From JAIVGV01 sp031425275 (GTDB taxonomy: Bacteria; Acidobacteriota; Blastocatellia; Pyrinomonadales; Pyrinomonadaceae), in assembly GCA_031425275.1 (NCBI GenBank), contig JANPJA010000078.1, forward strand, positions 1-64,000: a stretch of DNA of 64,000 nt, in the 5' to 3' direction. Of the stretch, positions 8,569-16,656 are shown one piece after another; the stretch's first letter is position 1; every line of letters starts with the position of its first letter. A program made the translations under genes and the position numbers. Under the pieces are notes generated by a model, which saw only the letters and a list, made by a program, of their open reading frames with translations, was not told where the DNA came from and searched no databases.

Positions 8569-9660
8569 ATGAAGCACCGACGCCAGCTCACAGGCAAGGT
8601 CGTCGTTGACGCCATGGGCAGCGACCGCGCGCCGCACCCGGAGATCGACGGCGCGCTCGCGGCCGCGCGCGACCTCGGGGTCGGCGTGATCCTCGTCGGA
8701 CAGAGGGAGCGCGTCGAGCCGGAGTTGCGCCGCTGCGGCTGGCGCAAGGACGGCGACCTCGGCGTTGATTTCGTCGAAGCGGCCGAAGTCATTGGGATGA
8801 ACGACGCGGTCGCGCAGTCCGTCCGGCGCAAGAAAAAAAGCTCCCTGCGAATCGGGGCCAAGCTCGTGGCCGAAGGGCTGGCCGACGGGTTCGTCTCGGC
8901 GGGCAACACCGGCGCGGCGATGGCGACGGCCAAGATGGTCATCGGGATGCTGCCCGGAGTTGACCGGCCCGCGCTCGCCGCGCTCATCCCGACCAAATCC
9001 GGCCGCCCCGTACTGCTGCTCGACGTGGGCGCGAACTCCGATTGCAAGCCGCACCACATGGCGCAGTTTGCCATCATGGGCGACGCTTACGCGCGCTCGG
9101 TTCTCGGCACGGAGCGCCCTTCGGTAGCCCTGATGAGCATCGGCGAGGAAGAGGCCAAGGGCAACGAGTTGACGAAGGAGGCCTTCCCGCTGATGCGCGA
9201 ACTGGCGAGCCTCAACTTTGTCGGCAACGTCGAGGGCCGCGACGTGTTCGGCGGGAATGTTGACGTGATCGTCACGGACGGTTTCACCGGTAACGTCATC
9301 CTCAAGCTCTCCGAAGGTTTGCAGGACGCCGTCCTCTCGTTGATCCGGCGCGAGTTGTCGGCCTCGGCCATGTCCAAGGCCGGCGCGGTGCTGGCGCGCC
9401 CCGCGTTCAATCGTTTGAAAAAGCGGCTCGACTACGCGGAGTACGGCGGCGCGCCATTGTTGGGCGTGCGCAAGATCGTCGTCATCGGTCACGGCAGTTC
9501 GAACGCGCGCGCCGTCCGCAACGCGATCCGCAACGTCAAGGAGTTCTCCGAACGCGGCGCGGCCGAGTTGATCGAGCGCGGCGTCGCCGAGACCAACGAG
9601 CGGGAAGGGAAGATGCCGGGTGTTAGTTTGGAGAAGTCGGAAGCGGAGCCGACCGACTGA
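8569..9660 (+). CDS. plsX: Phosphate acyltransferase PlsX
   Basis: Makes acyl-phosphate from acyl-ACP and phosphate, the first committed step of phospholipid synthesis by the PlsX/PlsY route. Near the start is KVVVDAMGSDRAPHPE. Further on come SAGNTGA, the family segment LLDVGANSDCKP, and FTGNVILK. I use ATG 8569 (363 residues); the frame opens at a GTG 18 bases earlier that adds six residues. Neither has a convincing Shine-Dalgarno sequence. The C-terminal 25 residues are hydrophilic and not conserved. The gene sits in the usual place before fabH. Confidence 0.95.
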   Translation: MKHRRQLTGKVVVDAMGSDRAPHPEIDGALAAARDLGVGVILVGQRERVEPELRRCGWRKDGDLGVDFVEAAEVIGMNDAVAQSVRRKKKSSLRIGAKLVAEGLADGFVSAGNTGAAMATAKMVIGMLPGVDRPALAALIPTKSGRPVLLLDVGANSDCKPHHMAQFAIMGDAYARSVLGTERPSVALMSIGEEEAKGNELTKEAFPLMRELASLNFVGNVEGRDVFGGNVDVIVTDGFTGNVILKLSEGLQDAVLSLIRRELSASAMSKAGAVLARPAFNRLKKRLDYAEYGGAPLLGVRKIVVIGHGSSNARAVRNAIRNVKEFSERGAAELIERGVAETNEREGKMPGVSLEKSEAEPTD

Positions 9661-9673
9661 GGCTTCCGTTTTT
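9638..9673 (+). terminator. Possible attenuator hairpin between plsX and fabH
   Basis: CGGAAGC at 9638-9644 pairs with GCTTCCG at 9662-9668 and is followed by five T residues (9669-9673). The left arm is inside the plsX coding region. The stem is short (7 bp) with a long loop, so partial termination is possible but uncertain. Confidence 0.35.
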
Positions 9674-9723
9674 GCAGTCACCGGGCATCCGACTTCCGAT
9701 ACCTGTTTTTGAAAGGCGGGAAG

Positions 9724-10713
9724 ATGGCGAACGTGAGCGCGAGGATCATCGGGACGGGCCGGGCGTACCCGGAGGGCGTCCTGACCAACGCCGATCTCGA
9801 AAAGCTGGTGGAGACTTCCGACGACTGGATCTTCTCGCGCACCGGCATCCGGCAGCGTCACAAGGCAGCGCCCGGCGAGTACACCTCGCTTTTCGCGGTG
9901 CGCGCCGCGCGTCAGGCCATCGAGCGCGCCAAAGTTGATCCGGCCGAGATCGATTTAGTGATCTGCGCCACGGTCTCGCCCGATCAAATTTTGCCCTCGA
10001 CCGGCTGCCTCATTCAGACCGAGCTGGGCGCTCACAACGCCGCCGCCTTTGATCTGGCCGCGGCCTGTTCGGGCTTCCTCTACGGCGTCACGCTCGCCAA
10101 CCAGATGATCCGCTCCGGCCAAGCTCGCTACGCGCTCGTCATCGGGGCCGAAGTGCTGACACGTTTCGTGGATTACACGGACCGGGGAACTTGCGTCCTC
10201 TTCGGCGACGGCGCGGGGGCCGCCGTGCTCGCGGCCGACGAGCGCGACGGGCACGGCATCCTCGCGACGCGCATCCGCTCCGACGGCCGCTTTCAAGAAC
10301 AGCTTTTCGCGCCGGGCGGGGGATCGCGCATGGGCCACAGCGCCGAGTCGATGGCGGCCGGCGACTACTTCTTCAAGATGAAGGGCAATGAATTGTTCAA
10401 GGTGGCCGTGCGCTCGATGGCGAACATCTCGCGTGAGGTGTTGGAAGCGGCCGGCTACGGCGCGGGGGACGTGAAACTCTTCATCCCGCATCAAGCCAAC
10501 CAGCGCATCACGGACGCGGTGGCCGTCAACCTCCAAGTCGATCCGTCGATCGTCTATTCCAACATCTCGGAACACGGCAACACGTCAGCCGCGTCCATCC
10601 CCATCGCGCTCGACGAGTGCAACGAGCAGGGGCGCATGACGGAGGGCGACCTCGTGCTGCTCGCTTCCTTCGGCGGCGGCGTCACGTGGGGCGCGGCGCT
10701 CATGCGGTGGTGA
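9724..10713 (+). CDS. fabH: 3-Oxoacyl-ACP synthase III (FabH)
   Basis: Condenses acetyl-CoA (or a branched acyl-CoA) with malonyl-ACP to start fatty-acid synthesis. The catalytic triad is visible: C115 in LAAACSGFLYG, the histidine in IPHQANQRI and the asparagine in EHGNTSAAS. The ATG at 9724 follows AAGGCGGGAAG, a usable Shine-Dalgarno region, and gives 329 residues, normal for FabH. The frame opens 15 bases earlier at a TTG that I reject. It is part of the plsX-fabH-fabD run. Confidence 0.96.
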   Translation: MANVSARIIGTGRAYPEGVLTNADLEKLVETSDDWIFSRTGIRQRHKAAPGEYTSLFAVRAARQAIERAKVDPAEIDLVICATVSPDQILPSTGCLIQTELGAHNAAAFDLAAACSGFLYGVTLANQMIRSGQARYALVIGAEVLTRFVDYTDRGTCVLFGDGAGAAVLAADERDGHGILATRIRSDGRFQEQLFAPGGGSRMGHSAESMAAGDYFFKMKGNELFKVAVRSMANISREVLEAAGYGAGDVKLFIPHQANQRITDAVAVNLQVDPSIVYSNISEHGNTSAASIPIALDECNEQGRMTEGDLVLLASFGGGVTWGAALMRW

Positions 10714-10721
10714 GGATTCGT

Positions 10722-10849
10722 CCGCCGTCAGTGGTCAGTCGTCCGTGGCCTGCAATTCAGGGACGGAGACCTAAAGATCAAAACTCAAGTCGCTTCGGGA
10801 CGAAACAATTGACCACTGACCACTGACCACTGACCACTGACCACTGACA
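10722..10849. repeat. Family B heptamer element (TGACCAC type) before fabD
   Basis: Five exact tandem TGACCAC units at 10810-10844, followed by TGACA, run straight into the fabD ATG at 10850. The complementary arm (GTCAGTGGTCAGTCGTC type) is at about 10728-10746. About 60 bases of unrelated sequence lie between the arms. The array fills the place where a Shine-Dalgarno sequence would be. Confidence 0.85.
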
Positions 10850-11809
10850 ATGCCGATTGCTTACATCTTCCCCGGTCAGGGTTCGCAGTACGCGGGCATG
10901 GGGCGCGAGTTGGCGGAGAACTTTCCGGCGGCGCGTGAAGTCTTCGCGCAGGCCGACGACGCGCTCGGCTTCTCTCTGTCGCGACTTTGTTTCGACGGGC
11001 CGGCCGAAGATTTGCAACTGACCGAGAACACGCAGCCGGCCATCCTGACGACTTCGGTTGCCGTTCTGCGCGCGCTCGAAAGTGAAGGCTTCCCCGCGCC
11101 GGCTTTTGTCGCCGGCCATAGTCTGGGCGAGTACTCGGCATTGGTCGCCGCCGGCGCGCTCACACTTCATGACGCGGTACAGGCCGTGCGCTCGCGCGGG
11201 CGTTACATGCAGGAAGCCGTCCCCGTCGGCGTCGGCGCGATGGCGGCGATCCTCGGCTCGGATGCGGGAACGGTCACGGAAGCCTGCGCGGAGGCGGCGG
11301 GGGATGAAGTATGCGGCCCGGCGAATTTGAATTCGCCAAAACAGATCGTCATCGCCGGGCACGCGGGCGCGGTCGAGCGGGCGATCGAGATTTTGAAGTC
11401 GCGCGGGGTGCGCAAGGCCGTCCGCCTGAACGTGAGCGCGCCGTTTCACTCCGCGCTGATGATGCCCGCGCAGTTGAGACTCGCGGCAGACCTCGCGCGG
11501 CTCGACTTCGCGGATTTGAAAGTGCCGCTCGTGTCGAACGCCGACGCGCGGCTCGTCCGCACGGGGGCCGAGGCTCGCGAGTCTCTGGTGCGGCAGGTCA
11601 CCGCGCCCGTGCGCTGGTGCGAGTCAATGGAACTGCTCGCGGGGAGCGAGGGCGTTGACACTTTCGTCGAGGTCGGGCCGGGGAAAGTTCTCGCCGGCCT
11701 GCTGCGGCAGATTGCGCCCGAGGCGCGCGCCGCCAACATCGAGGATCGAGCCGGCCTTGAAGCGGCCCGCGCCGCGCTCGATTCGGGGCGCGCCGAGAGT
11801 GGCGCGTGA
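10850..11809 (+). CDS. fabD: Malonyl-CoA:ACP transacylase (FabD)
   Basis: Moves malonyl groups from CoA to acyl carrier protein. The 319-residue protein opens with IAYIFPGQGSQYAGMG and has the nucleophile S91 in GHSLGEYSALVA, plus the second active-site histidine in APFHSALM and a C-terminal VEVGPGKVLAGL. Lengths and motif spacing are standard. The start ATG follows the family B heptamer array with no gap and no Shine-Dalgarno sequence. fabG, normally next, is missing: acpP follows after 80 bases. Confidence 0.96.
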   Translation: MPIAYIFPGQGSQYAGMGRELAENFPAAREVFAQADDALGFSLSRLCFDGPAEDLQLTENTQPAILTTSVAVLRALESEGFPAPAFVAGHSLGEYSALVAAGALTLHDAVQAVRSRGRYMQEAVPVGVGAMAAILGSDAGTVTEACAEAAGDEVCGPANLNSPKQIVIAGHAGAVERAIEILKSRGVRKAVRLNVSAPFHSALMMPAQLRLAADLARLDFADLKVPLVSNADARLVRTGAEARESLVRQVTAPVRWCESMELLAGSEGVDTFVEVGPGKVLAGLLRQIAPEARAANIEDRAGLEAARAALDSGRAESGA

Positions 11810-11889
11810 GCGCGAAGAATGTTTTAATCTTCGCACACGATTTCAATCACGAGTTTTTTTCTTATGCCGACCGAAGGAGCAGAACTGTC

Positions 11890-12144
11890 ATGGCCGAATT
11901 AGCAGAGATCGAAGCCAAGGTTAAGCAGATCATAGTGGACGAACTGGGAGTGGACGAGAACGAGGTGACGCCGAACGCGCGCTTCATCGACGACCTCGGG
12001 GCCGACTCGCTCGACACCGTCGAACTCGTCATGCGCTTTGAGGAGGAGTTCGGGATCGAGATTCCTGACGAGGACGCCGAGAAGATTCAGAGCGTGCGCG
12101 ACGCCTACCAGTACATCGAAATGCATCTGGGCAAAGCGAAGTAG
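11890..12144 (+). CDS. acpP: Acyl carrier protein
   Basis: An 84-residue acidic carrier of growing acyl chains. The phosphopantetheine attachment serine is S40 in GADSLDTVELVM. The frame is open further upstream to 11806, but the ATG at 11890 lies ten bases after AGGAG and gives the standard length, so I reject the extension. It lies between fabD and fabF as usual. Confidence 0.97.
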   Translation: MAELAEIEAKVKQIIVDELGVDENEVTPNARFIDDLGADSLDTVELVMRFEEEFGIEIPDEDAEKIQSVRDAYQYIEMHLGKAK

Positions 12145-12318
12145 TCGGCGGCGGCCGGGCACGGATTTCGCGCACACGCCTGACGGTCGCGCAAGTTCGG
12201 CCGTCTTCCACCGCAGTCGCGGGGGCGGTCTCGCGCGCGCTTCGGGGAGCGGCGCGGGCTTGTCGCGATGCACCGGGCGTCACGCCCAACAGTCGAATTC
12301 ACGGAGGGCCATTCAATT

Positions 12319-13563
12319 TTGAAACGTCGCGTCGTCGTCACCGGGTTGGGGCTGATCACTCCCTGCGGCCTGTCGGTCGAGTCCACTTGGGAGTCTCTGC
12401 TCGCGGGGCGGAGCGGGGTCGGCTACATCGAAAAGTTCGACACGACGAAGTTCTCCGTTAAGATCGCCGCCGAGATTAAAGCCTTCGATCCGCTCCAGTA
12501 CATCGCCAAGAAAGAGGCCCGCAAGATGGGGGCCTTTATCCATTACGCCATCGCCGCCTCTGACGAAGCCCTCAATGACAGCGGGTTGCAAATCACCCCC
12601 GACATCGCGGAACAGGTCGGCACGTACATCAGCAGCGGCATCGGCGACTTCTGGGCCATCGAGCGCGAGCACGAGAAGCTTTTGAACGAAGGGCCGGGCC
12701 GCGTCTCGCCTTTCTTCATCCCCTCGGCCATCGTCAACCTCGCCGCCGGTCAGGTTTCGATCCGCACCGGGGCGAAGGGGCCGAACTCGGCCACCGCGAC
12801 CGCGTGCGCGGCCGGCGCGCACGCCATCGGCGACAGTTTCAAGATCATCGAGCGCGGCGACGCCGACGTGATGATCTGCGGCGGCGCGGAGTCGGCCATC
12901 ACGCCGATGTCCGTGGCCGGCTTTGCCGCGATGCGTGCACTCTCGACCCGCAACGACGATCCGGCCGCCGCCTCGCGCCCCTTCGAGCGCGACCGCGAAG
13001 GCTTCGTCATCGGCGAAGGGGCGGGCATCATGATCCTCGAAGAGCTTGAGTTTGCCCGGGCGCGGGGCGCGAAGATTTACGCCGAGCTGGTCGGTTACGG
13101 GATGACGGCCGACGCCTTCCACATCACGATGCCGGACGAAACCGCCTCGGGGGCCGTGCGCGCCATGAACATTGCGATGCGCGCCGCCGGGGTCGAGCCT
13201 TCCGAGGTCGGCTACATCAACGCGCACGGGACTTCGACGCCCTACAACGACAAGTTCGAGACGCTGGCGATCAAGAATACTTTCGGGGAGCACGCTTACA
13301 AGCTGGCCGTCAGCTCGACGAAGTCGATGACGGGGCACCTGCTCGGCGCGGCGGGCGGCATCGAGGCGGTCTTCTCCGTCCTCGCCATCACCCGCCGGAC
13401 GCTCCCGCCGACGATCAACTACGTGAACCCCGACCCCGACTGCGATCTCGACTACGTTCCCAACGAGCCGCGCGAGGTGGAGGAGTTGCGCTACGCGCTC
13501 TCCAACAGCTTCGGGTTCGGCGGCACGAACGCGACGTTACTTTTCAAGCGTTACGAGGATTGA
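12319..13563 (+). CDS. fabF: 3-Oxoacyl-ACP synthase II (FabF)
   Basis: Elongates acyl-ACP with malonyl-ACP. The Cys-His-His triad is visible: C163 in TATACAAGAHA, the histidine in NAHGTSTPYND and the histidine in SMTGHLLGAAGG. I choose the TTG at 12319: GGAGGG lies ten bases upstream and the protein then begins LKRRVVVTGLG at the usual 414 residues. The ATG at 12268 would add 17 odd residues and has no Shine-Dalgarno sequence. It ends the fab run and is followed by a family B repeat and then etfB. Confidence 0.95.
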   Translation: MKRRVVVTGLGLITPCGLSVESTWESLLAGRSGVGYIEKFDTTKFSVKIAAEIKAFDPLQYIAKKEARKMGAFIHYAIAASDEALNDSGLQITPDIAEQVGTYISSGIGDFWAIEREHEKLLNEGPGRVSPFFIPSAIVNLAAGQVSIRTGAKGPNSATATACAAGAHAIGDSFKIIERGDADVMICGGAESAITPMSVAGFAAMRALSTRNDDPAAASRPFERDREGFVIGEGAGIMILEELEFARARGAKIYAELVGYGMTADAFHITMPDETASGAVRAMNIAMRAAGVEPSEVGYINAHGTSTPYNDKFETLAIKNTFGEHAYKLAVSSTKSMTGHLLGAAGGIEAVFSVLAITRRTLPPTINYVNPDPDCDLDYVPNEPREVEELRYALSNSFGFGGTNATLLFKRYED

Positions 13564-13568
13564 AACAG

Positions 13569-13702
13569 CCGTCCGTCGTCAGTGGTCAGTCGTCCGTCGT
13601 TCGCGCTCCCTAACTTGCGTGCCGGCGGGATGAGCAGACGAGTCACTGAACAATTAGACGACCGGCGACTGACCACTGACGACTGACGACTGACAACTGA
13701 CC
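13569..13702. repeat. Family B heptamer inverted repeat before etfB
   Basis: Arms 13575-13601 and 13657-13683 match at 24 of 27 positions. The right side continues as GACGACTGACAACTGACC and touches the etfB ATG at 13703. It fills the whole fabF-etfB gap and no separate promoter is seen. Confidence 0.85.
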
Positions 13703-14476
13703 ATGAAAATAATTGTTCTCATGAAGCAGGTCGCCAACAAGGATGCGATCCTGCGGATCAACAAAGAGGCCACGTGGATCGAGGAGGGCGATCTCTCCCA
13801 CGAGGTCAACGAGTCGGACGGTTACGCGCTGGAAGAGTCTTTGCGGCTCAAAGAAAAGCACGGGGGCGAGGTGGTGGTCTGCTCGCTCGGGCCGCAGCGC
13901 GTCAAGTCCGTCATCAAGGACGCGCTCGCTCGCGGGGCCGACCGCGCCATCCACGTCGTCGCCGATAACGTCAAAGACCTCGGCCCGTTCAGCGCGGCGC
14001 AAATTCTCGCCGAGGCGATTCGGGGCGAGCAGCCCGACCTCGTCATGACCGGCCTTCAGTCCGACGACGCAGGCTACGGGCAGACCGGCGTGATCCTCGC
14101 CGAACTGCTGGGGCTGCCGCACGCGACCATCGTCATCGAGGTGGACGCATCAGGCGACGCCTTGCGCGTCAAGCGCGAGTTGGAGAGCGGCTGGTATCAG
14201 TGGTACGCGATGCCTCTGCCCGCGCTCCTGACCATCCAGTCGGGCATCAGCCAGATTCGATACGCGACGCTCAAGGGCATCATGGCCGCGAAAAAGAAGG
14301 AGATCAGAGAGGTCTCACCCGCGGCGGAGGCCGGGCCGTCGGGCGGCCATCAGCGCGTCACGAAAGTCTATTTCCCGCACAAGACCAAGCAGACGCAGTT
14401 CCTCGGCGACGGCGACGCCAAGGCCGGCGCGTCGCAACTGGCGGAGAAACTTCGCAACGAAGCCCGCGTGATTTAA
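13703..14476 (+). CDS. etfB: Electron transfer flavoprotein, beta subunit
   Basis: One half of the ETF heterodimer that takes electrons from acyl-CoA dehydrogenases. The 257-residue protein starts MKIIVLMKQVANKDAILRI and contains the AMP/FAD-contact segment LVMTGLQSDDAGYGQTG, typical of EtfB. It is followed by etfA. The start codon directly abuts a family B heptamer array and lacks a Shine-Dalgarno sequence. Together with the thiolase and dehydrogenase upstream it suggests active fatty-acid oxidation. Confidence 0.95.
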   Translation: MKIIVLMKQVANKDAILRINKEATWIEEGDLSHEVNESDGYALEESLRLKEKHGGEVVVCSLGPQRVKSVIKDALARGADRAIHVVADNVKDLGPFSAAQILAEAIRGEQPDLVMTGLQSDDAGYGQTGVILAELLGLPHATIVIEVDASGDALRVKRELESGWYQWYAMPLPALLTIQSGISQIRYATLKGIMAAKKKEIREVSPAAEAGPSGGHQRVTKVYFPHKTKQTQFLGDGDAKAGASQLAEKLRNEARVI

Positions 14477-14612
14477 TAGCCATTTGCTGTTAGCTGTTAG
14501 CTTTCAGCATATCGGATCACAGGCGGGCGATTTTCAATTTCAGGCGCGCACTCATTCACGTCAAGTCAATAGGCACACAGGAAAGCTAACCTTTAACGGC
14601 TAACCGCTCATC
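14477..14612. repeat. Family C heptamer element (TAGCTGT type) between etfB and etfA
   Basis: TAGCTGT-like units at about 14477-14508 face GCTAACN units at 14585-14608. The ten-base ends GTTAGCTTTC and GAAAGCTAAC are perfect complements. Between them is about 75 bases of unrelated sequence. The first unit follows the etfB TAA stop directly, and the last ends just before the etfA ATG. Confidence 0.75.
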
Positions 14613-15590
14613 ATGGCAAACGGAATCCTCGTCTTTTTAGAGCATCGCGACGGCGTCTTCACTAAAGTTTCGTTGGAGGCGGTTGCGGCCGGTCAGCAAC
14701 TCGGCGCTTCGTTGGGGCAGCCGGTCACGGCCGTTGTGCTCTCGGCCGACGCGACGCTCGCGCAGGGGTTGGCGGATTTCAAAATCGATCGCGTCGTCTC
14801 GGTCGAGAGTCCGAAGCTCGCGGAGTACACGCCCGACGGTTACGCCGACGCGATGGAACAGGCGGTGCGCGCCCTCGACCCGCAGTTCGTCGTGATGGCG
14901 CACACCTACCTCGTGCGCGACTACTCGCCCAAACTCGCGGCGCGTTTCCAGAAAGGCGTGATCAGCGATTGCGTGCGCGCCGCGGTGGATAACGGTTCGG
15001 TCACGTTCACGCGGCGCATCTTCCTCGGCAAGCTCGACGCGGACGTGGTGTCGGGAGGCGAGCCGCCGGTCTTCGCCACGTTCCAGTCGGGCGCGTACCG
15101 CGCGGAGGGAGCGGAACGGGGCGGCGGGGCGGCGGTCGAGTCGATGCCGGTCGAATTGGGCGAGGTGCGGATGAAGCCGGAGCCTCCGTTCCAAGAGGTG
15201 AAGGCGGCCGTCGATCTGTCGAAGGCCGAAGTGATCATCGCCGTCGGGCGCGGCATCAAGGGGCAAGAGCACATCGCGCTCGCGCAAGGGTTGGCCGACG
15301 TGCTCGGCGGCGACCTCGCCGCCTCGCGCCCCATCTGCGACGCGAACTGGTTGCCGATTGACCGCCAGATCGGATCGTCGGGTCAGACGGTGGCACCGAA
15401 ACTCTACATTGCGCTGGGCATCTCCGGGGCGATTCAGCACCTCGTCGGGATGAAAAACTCGGGCACCATCGTGGCCGTCAACAAAGACCCGGAGGCCCCC
15501 ATCTTCGACATCGCCGACTACGGCATCGTCGGCGATTTGTTCGAGGTGGTGCCGGTGCTGACGGAAGAGTTGAAGAAGCTGAAAGGCTAA
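14613..15590 (+). CDS. etfA: Electron transfer flavoprotein, alpha subunit
   Basis: The FAD-binding partner of EtfB, 325 residues. The C-terminal FAD domain is clear: AVGRGIKGQEHI, ICDANWLPIDRQIGSSGQTV, YIALGISGAIQHLVGM and AVNKDPEAPIFDIADYGIVG. The N-terminal domain is the usual diverged Rossmann-like fold. It would pass electrons to the quinone pool through an ETF:quinone oxidoreductase not present in the window. A strong hairpin 26 bases downstream ends the transcript. Confidence 0.95.
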   Translation: MANGILVFLEHRDGVFTKVSLEAVAAGQQLGASLGQPVTAVVLSADATLAQGLADFKIDRVVSVESPKLAEYTPDGYADAMEQAVRALDPQFVVMAHTYLVRDYSPKLAARFQKGVISDCVRAAVDNGSVTFTRRIFLGKLDADVVSGGEPPVFATFQSGAYRAEGAERGGGAAVESMPVELGEVRMKPEPPFQEVKAAVDLSKAEVIIAVGRGIKGQEHIALAQGLADVLGGDLAASRPICDANWLPIDRQIGSSGQTVAPKLYIALGISGAIQHLVGMKNSGTIVAVNKDPEAPIFDIADYGIVGDLFEVVPVLTEELKKLKG

Positions 15591-15616
15591 GGCTGATCGA
15601 ACCGGATAGAATAACC

Positions 15617-15648
15617 AAGAGGCGGGGGCTGGATGTCCCCCGCCTCTT
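15617..15648. terminator. Bidirectional hairpin between etfA and the SCO1 gene
   Basis: A perfect 12-bp stem (15617-15628 with 15637-15648) encloses an 8-base loop. It lies between two convergent genes. There is no long T-run on either side, so its efficiency as an intrinsic terminator is uncertain. Confidence 0.6.
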
Positions 15649-15690
15649 ACTGTGTTAACCCTCAACCCCACACGCCCCCACCGAAAGTCG

Positions 15691-16611
15691 TTACCGTGTG
15701 GTGGTCTCGCCTCCGAGAGCGCGGAGGTCTGCGATCAGTTCGGCGGGCGACCACTCGTTCTGGCGGTAAATTTTGTGCAGCGTGCCGTCGGGGCTGACGA
15801 CTGCGGTACGGAGCGAGTGGACGATCTGCCCCGCCTCTTCCTCATAGGCCAGCCCGAAGTAGTTTGCCATCCGCCTGATCTCATCCTTGTCCCCCGTGGC
15901 GAATTCCCACGTGCGGAATTTCTCGTCCGAAAAATTCCCGGTGTGGCCCGCGCCGTAACTGCGCAGCACCTTCGGCGTGTCGTAAGCCGGATCGATGGTG
16001 ACGCTGAGCAGGCGCGCGCGCGCGGATAAACCTTCGTCACTGGCGAGGGCGCGATTGACCTCGGCGAACTTTGAACTGAGCAGCGGGCAGAAGTCCGGCA
16101 GCGGGCAGCGCGTGTAGATGAACGTGACGGCGAGCGCGCGGCCGCGGTGCTGCCGGAGCGTGAACTTTTTGCCGTCCTGATTGACGAGCGCGAAGTTTGG
16201 TATCTCCCCGCCGTGGGTCGGCTCCGACAGCGTCGAGCCGGACGGAGGTGAGGGCGCGGACGCGGGCGCGGGTTCGGCCACAATGATGACGGGGTTTTCA
16301 AGCCACGAACGCTCGCCGCTGACGGCGAGCGTCGCGTGAATTTGCGCGCCGGGCTTCATGGCGTCGTAGGCGGACTCCGGCTCGCGCAGCGTGAAGGGCA
16401 TCGTCATCGCCTCCATCAGACCCGGCACGGGCTCGTGCGCGATCACGACCTGTTGCTGATCCTTGTTGAAGGAGACGATGGTGCCCCGCAATTCGTAGCG
16501 GGTCACCGGTGAGTTGTCATTAACATTCCCACACGCGGAAAAAAATATTAAGGTCAGACAAGCCGGCAGGAGATACAGTGCGCTCGATAAAGTGCGTTTG
16601 GATAGGTGCAT
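15691..16611 (-). CDS. CusF-like/SCO1-SenC fusion lipoprotein (copper handling)
   Basis: A probable lipoprotein: a hydrophobic leader ends FFSACGN, a lipobox-like site. Residues about 36-110 resemble the copper-binding CusF/YdeI-type domain (VPGLMEAMTMPF). From about residue 135 on there is a SCO1/SenC thioredoxin-fold domain with the metal-binding cysteines in TRCPLPDFCP and the conserved histidine in IVHSLRT. The cysteines are spaced CX5C rather than the classic CX3C of SCO1. Such proteins deliver copper to cytochrome oxidase or act in envelope redox control. It stands alone here, divergent from folD. Confidence 0.88.
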   Translation of the reverse strand: MHLSKRTLSSALYLLPACLTLIFFSACGNVNDNSPVTRYELRGTIVSFNKDQQQVVIAHEPVPGLMEAMTMPFTLREPESAYDAMKPGAQIHATLAVSGERSWLENPVIIVAEPAPASAPSPPSGSTLSEPTHGGEIPNFALVNQDGKKFTLRQHRGRALAVTFIYTRCPLPDFCPLLSSKFAEVNRALASDEGLSARARLLSVTIDPAYDTPKVLRSYGAGHTGNFSDEKFRTWEFATGDKDEIRRMANYFGLAYEEEAGQIVHSLRTAVVSPDGTLHKIYRQNEWSPAELIADLRALGGETTTR

Positions 16612-16620
16612 CGTGTGGAG

Positions 16621-16648
16621 ATTATAGCCTGATTCTTGTTAGGATGAA
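16621..16648 (-). promoter_or_regulatory. Probable promoter of the SCO1-like gene
   Basis: On the minus strand a perfect TATAAT (16626 to 16621) lies ten bases before the ATG, with a weak -35 (TTCATC) 16 bases upstream. The closeness to the start codon implies a very short leader. Confidence 0.45.
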
Positions 16649-16656
16649 GGGCGAGG

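Noticed and set aside
8311..9861. 516-residue open frame on the minus strand opposite plsX
   Set aside because: It lies antisense to plsX, has Arg/His/Asp-rich low-information composition, and no motif. High GC content makes such shadow frames common.
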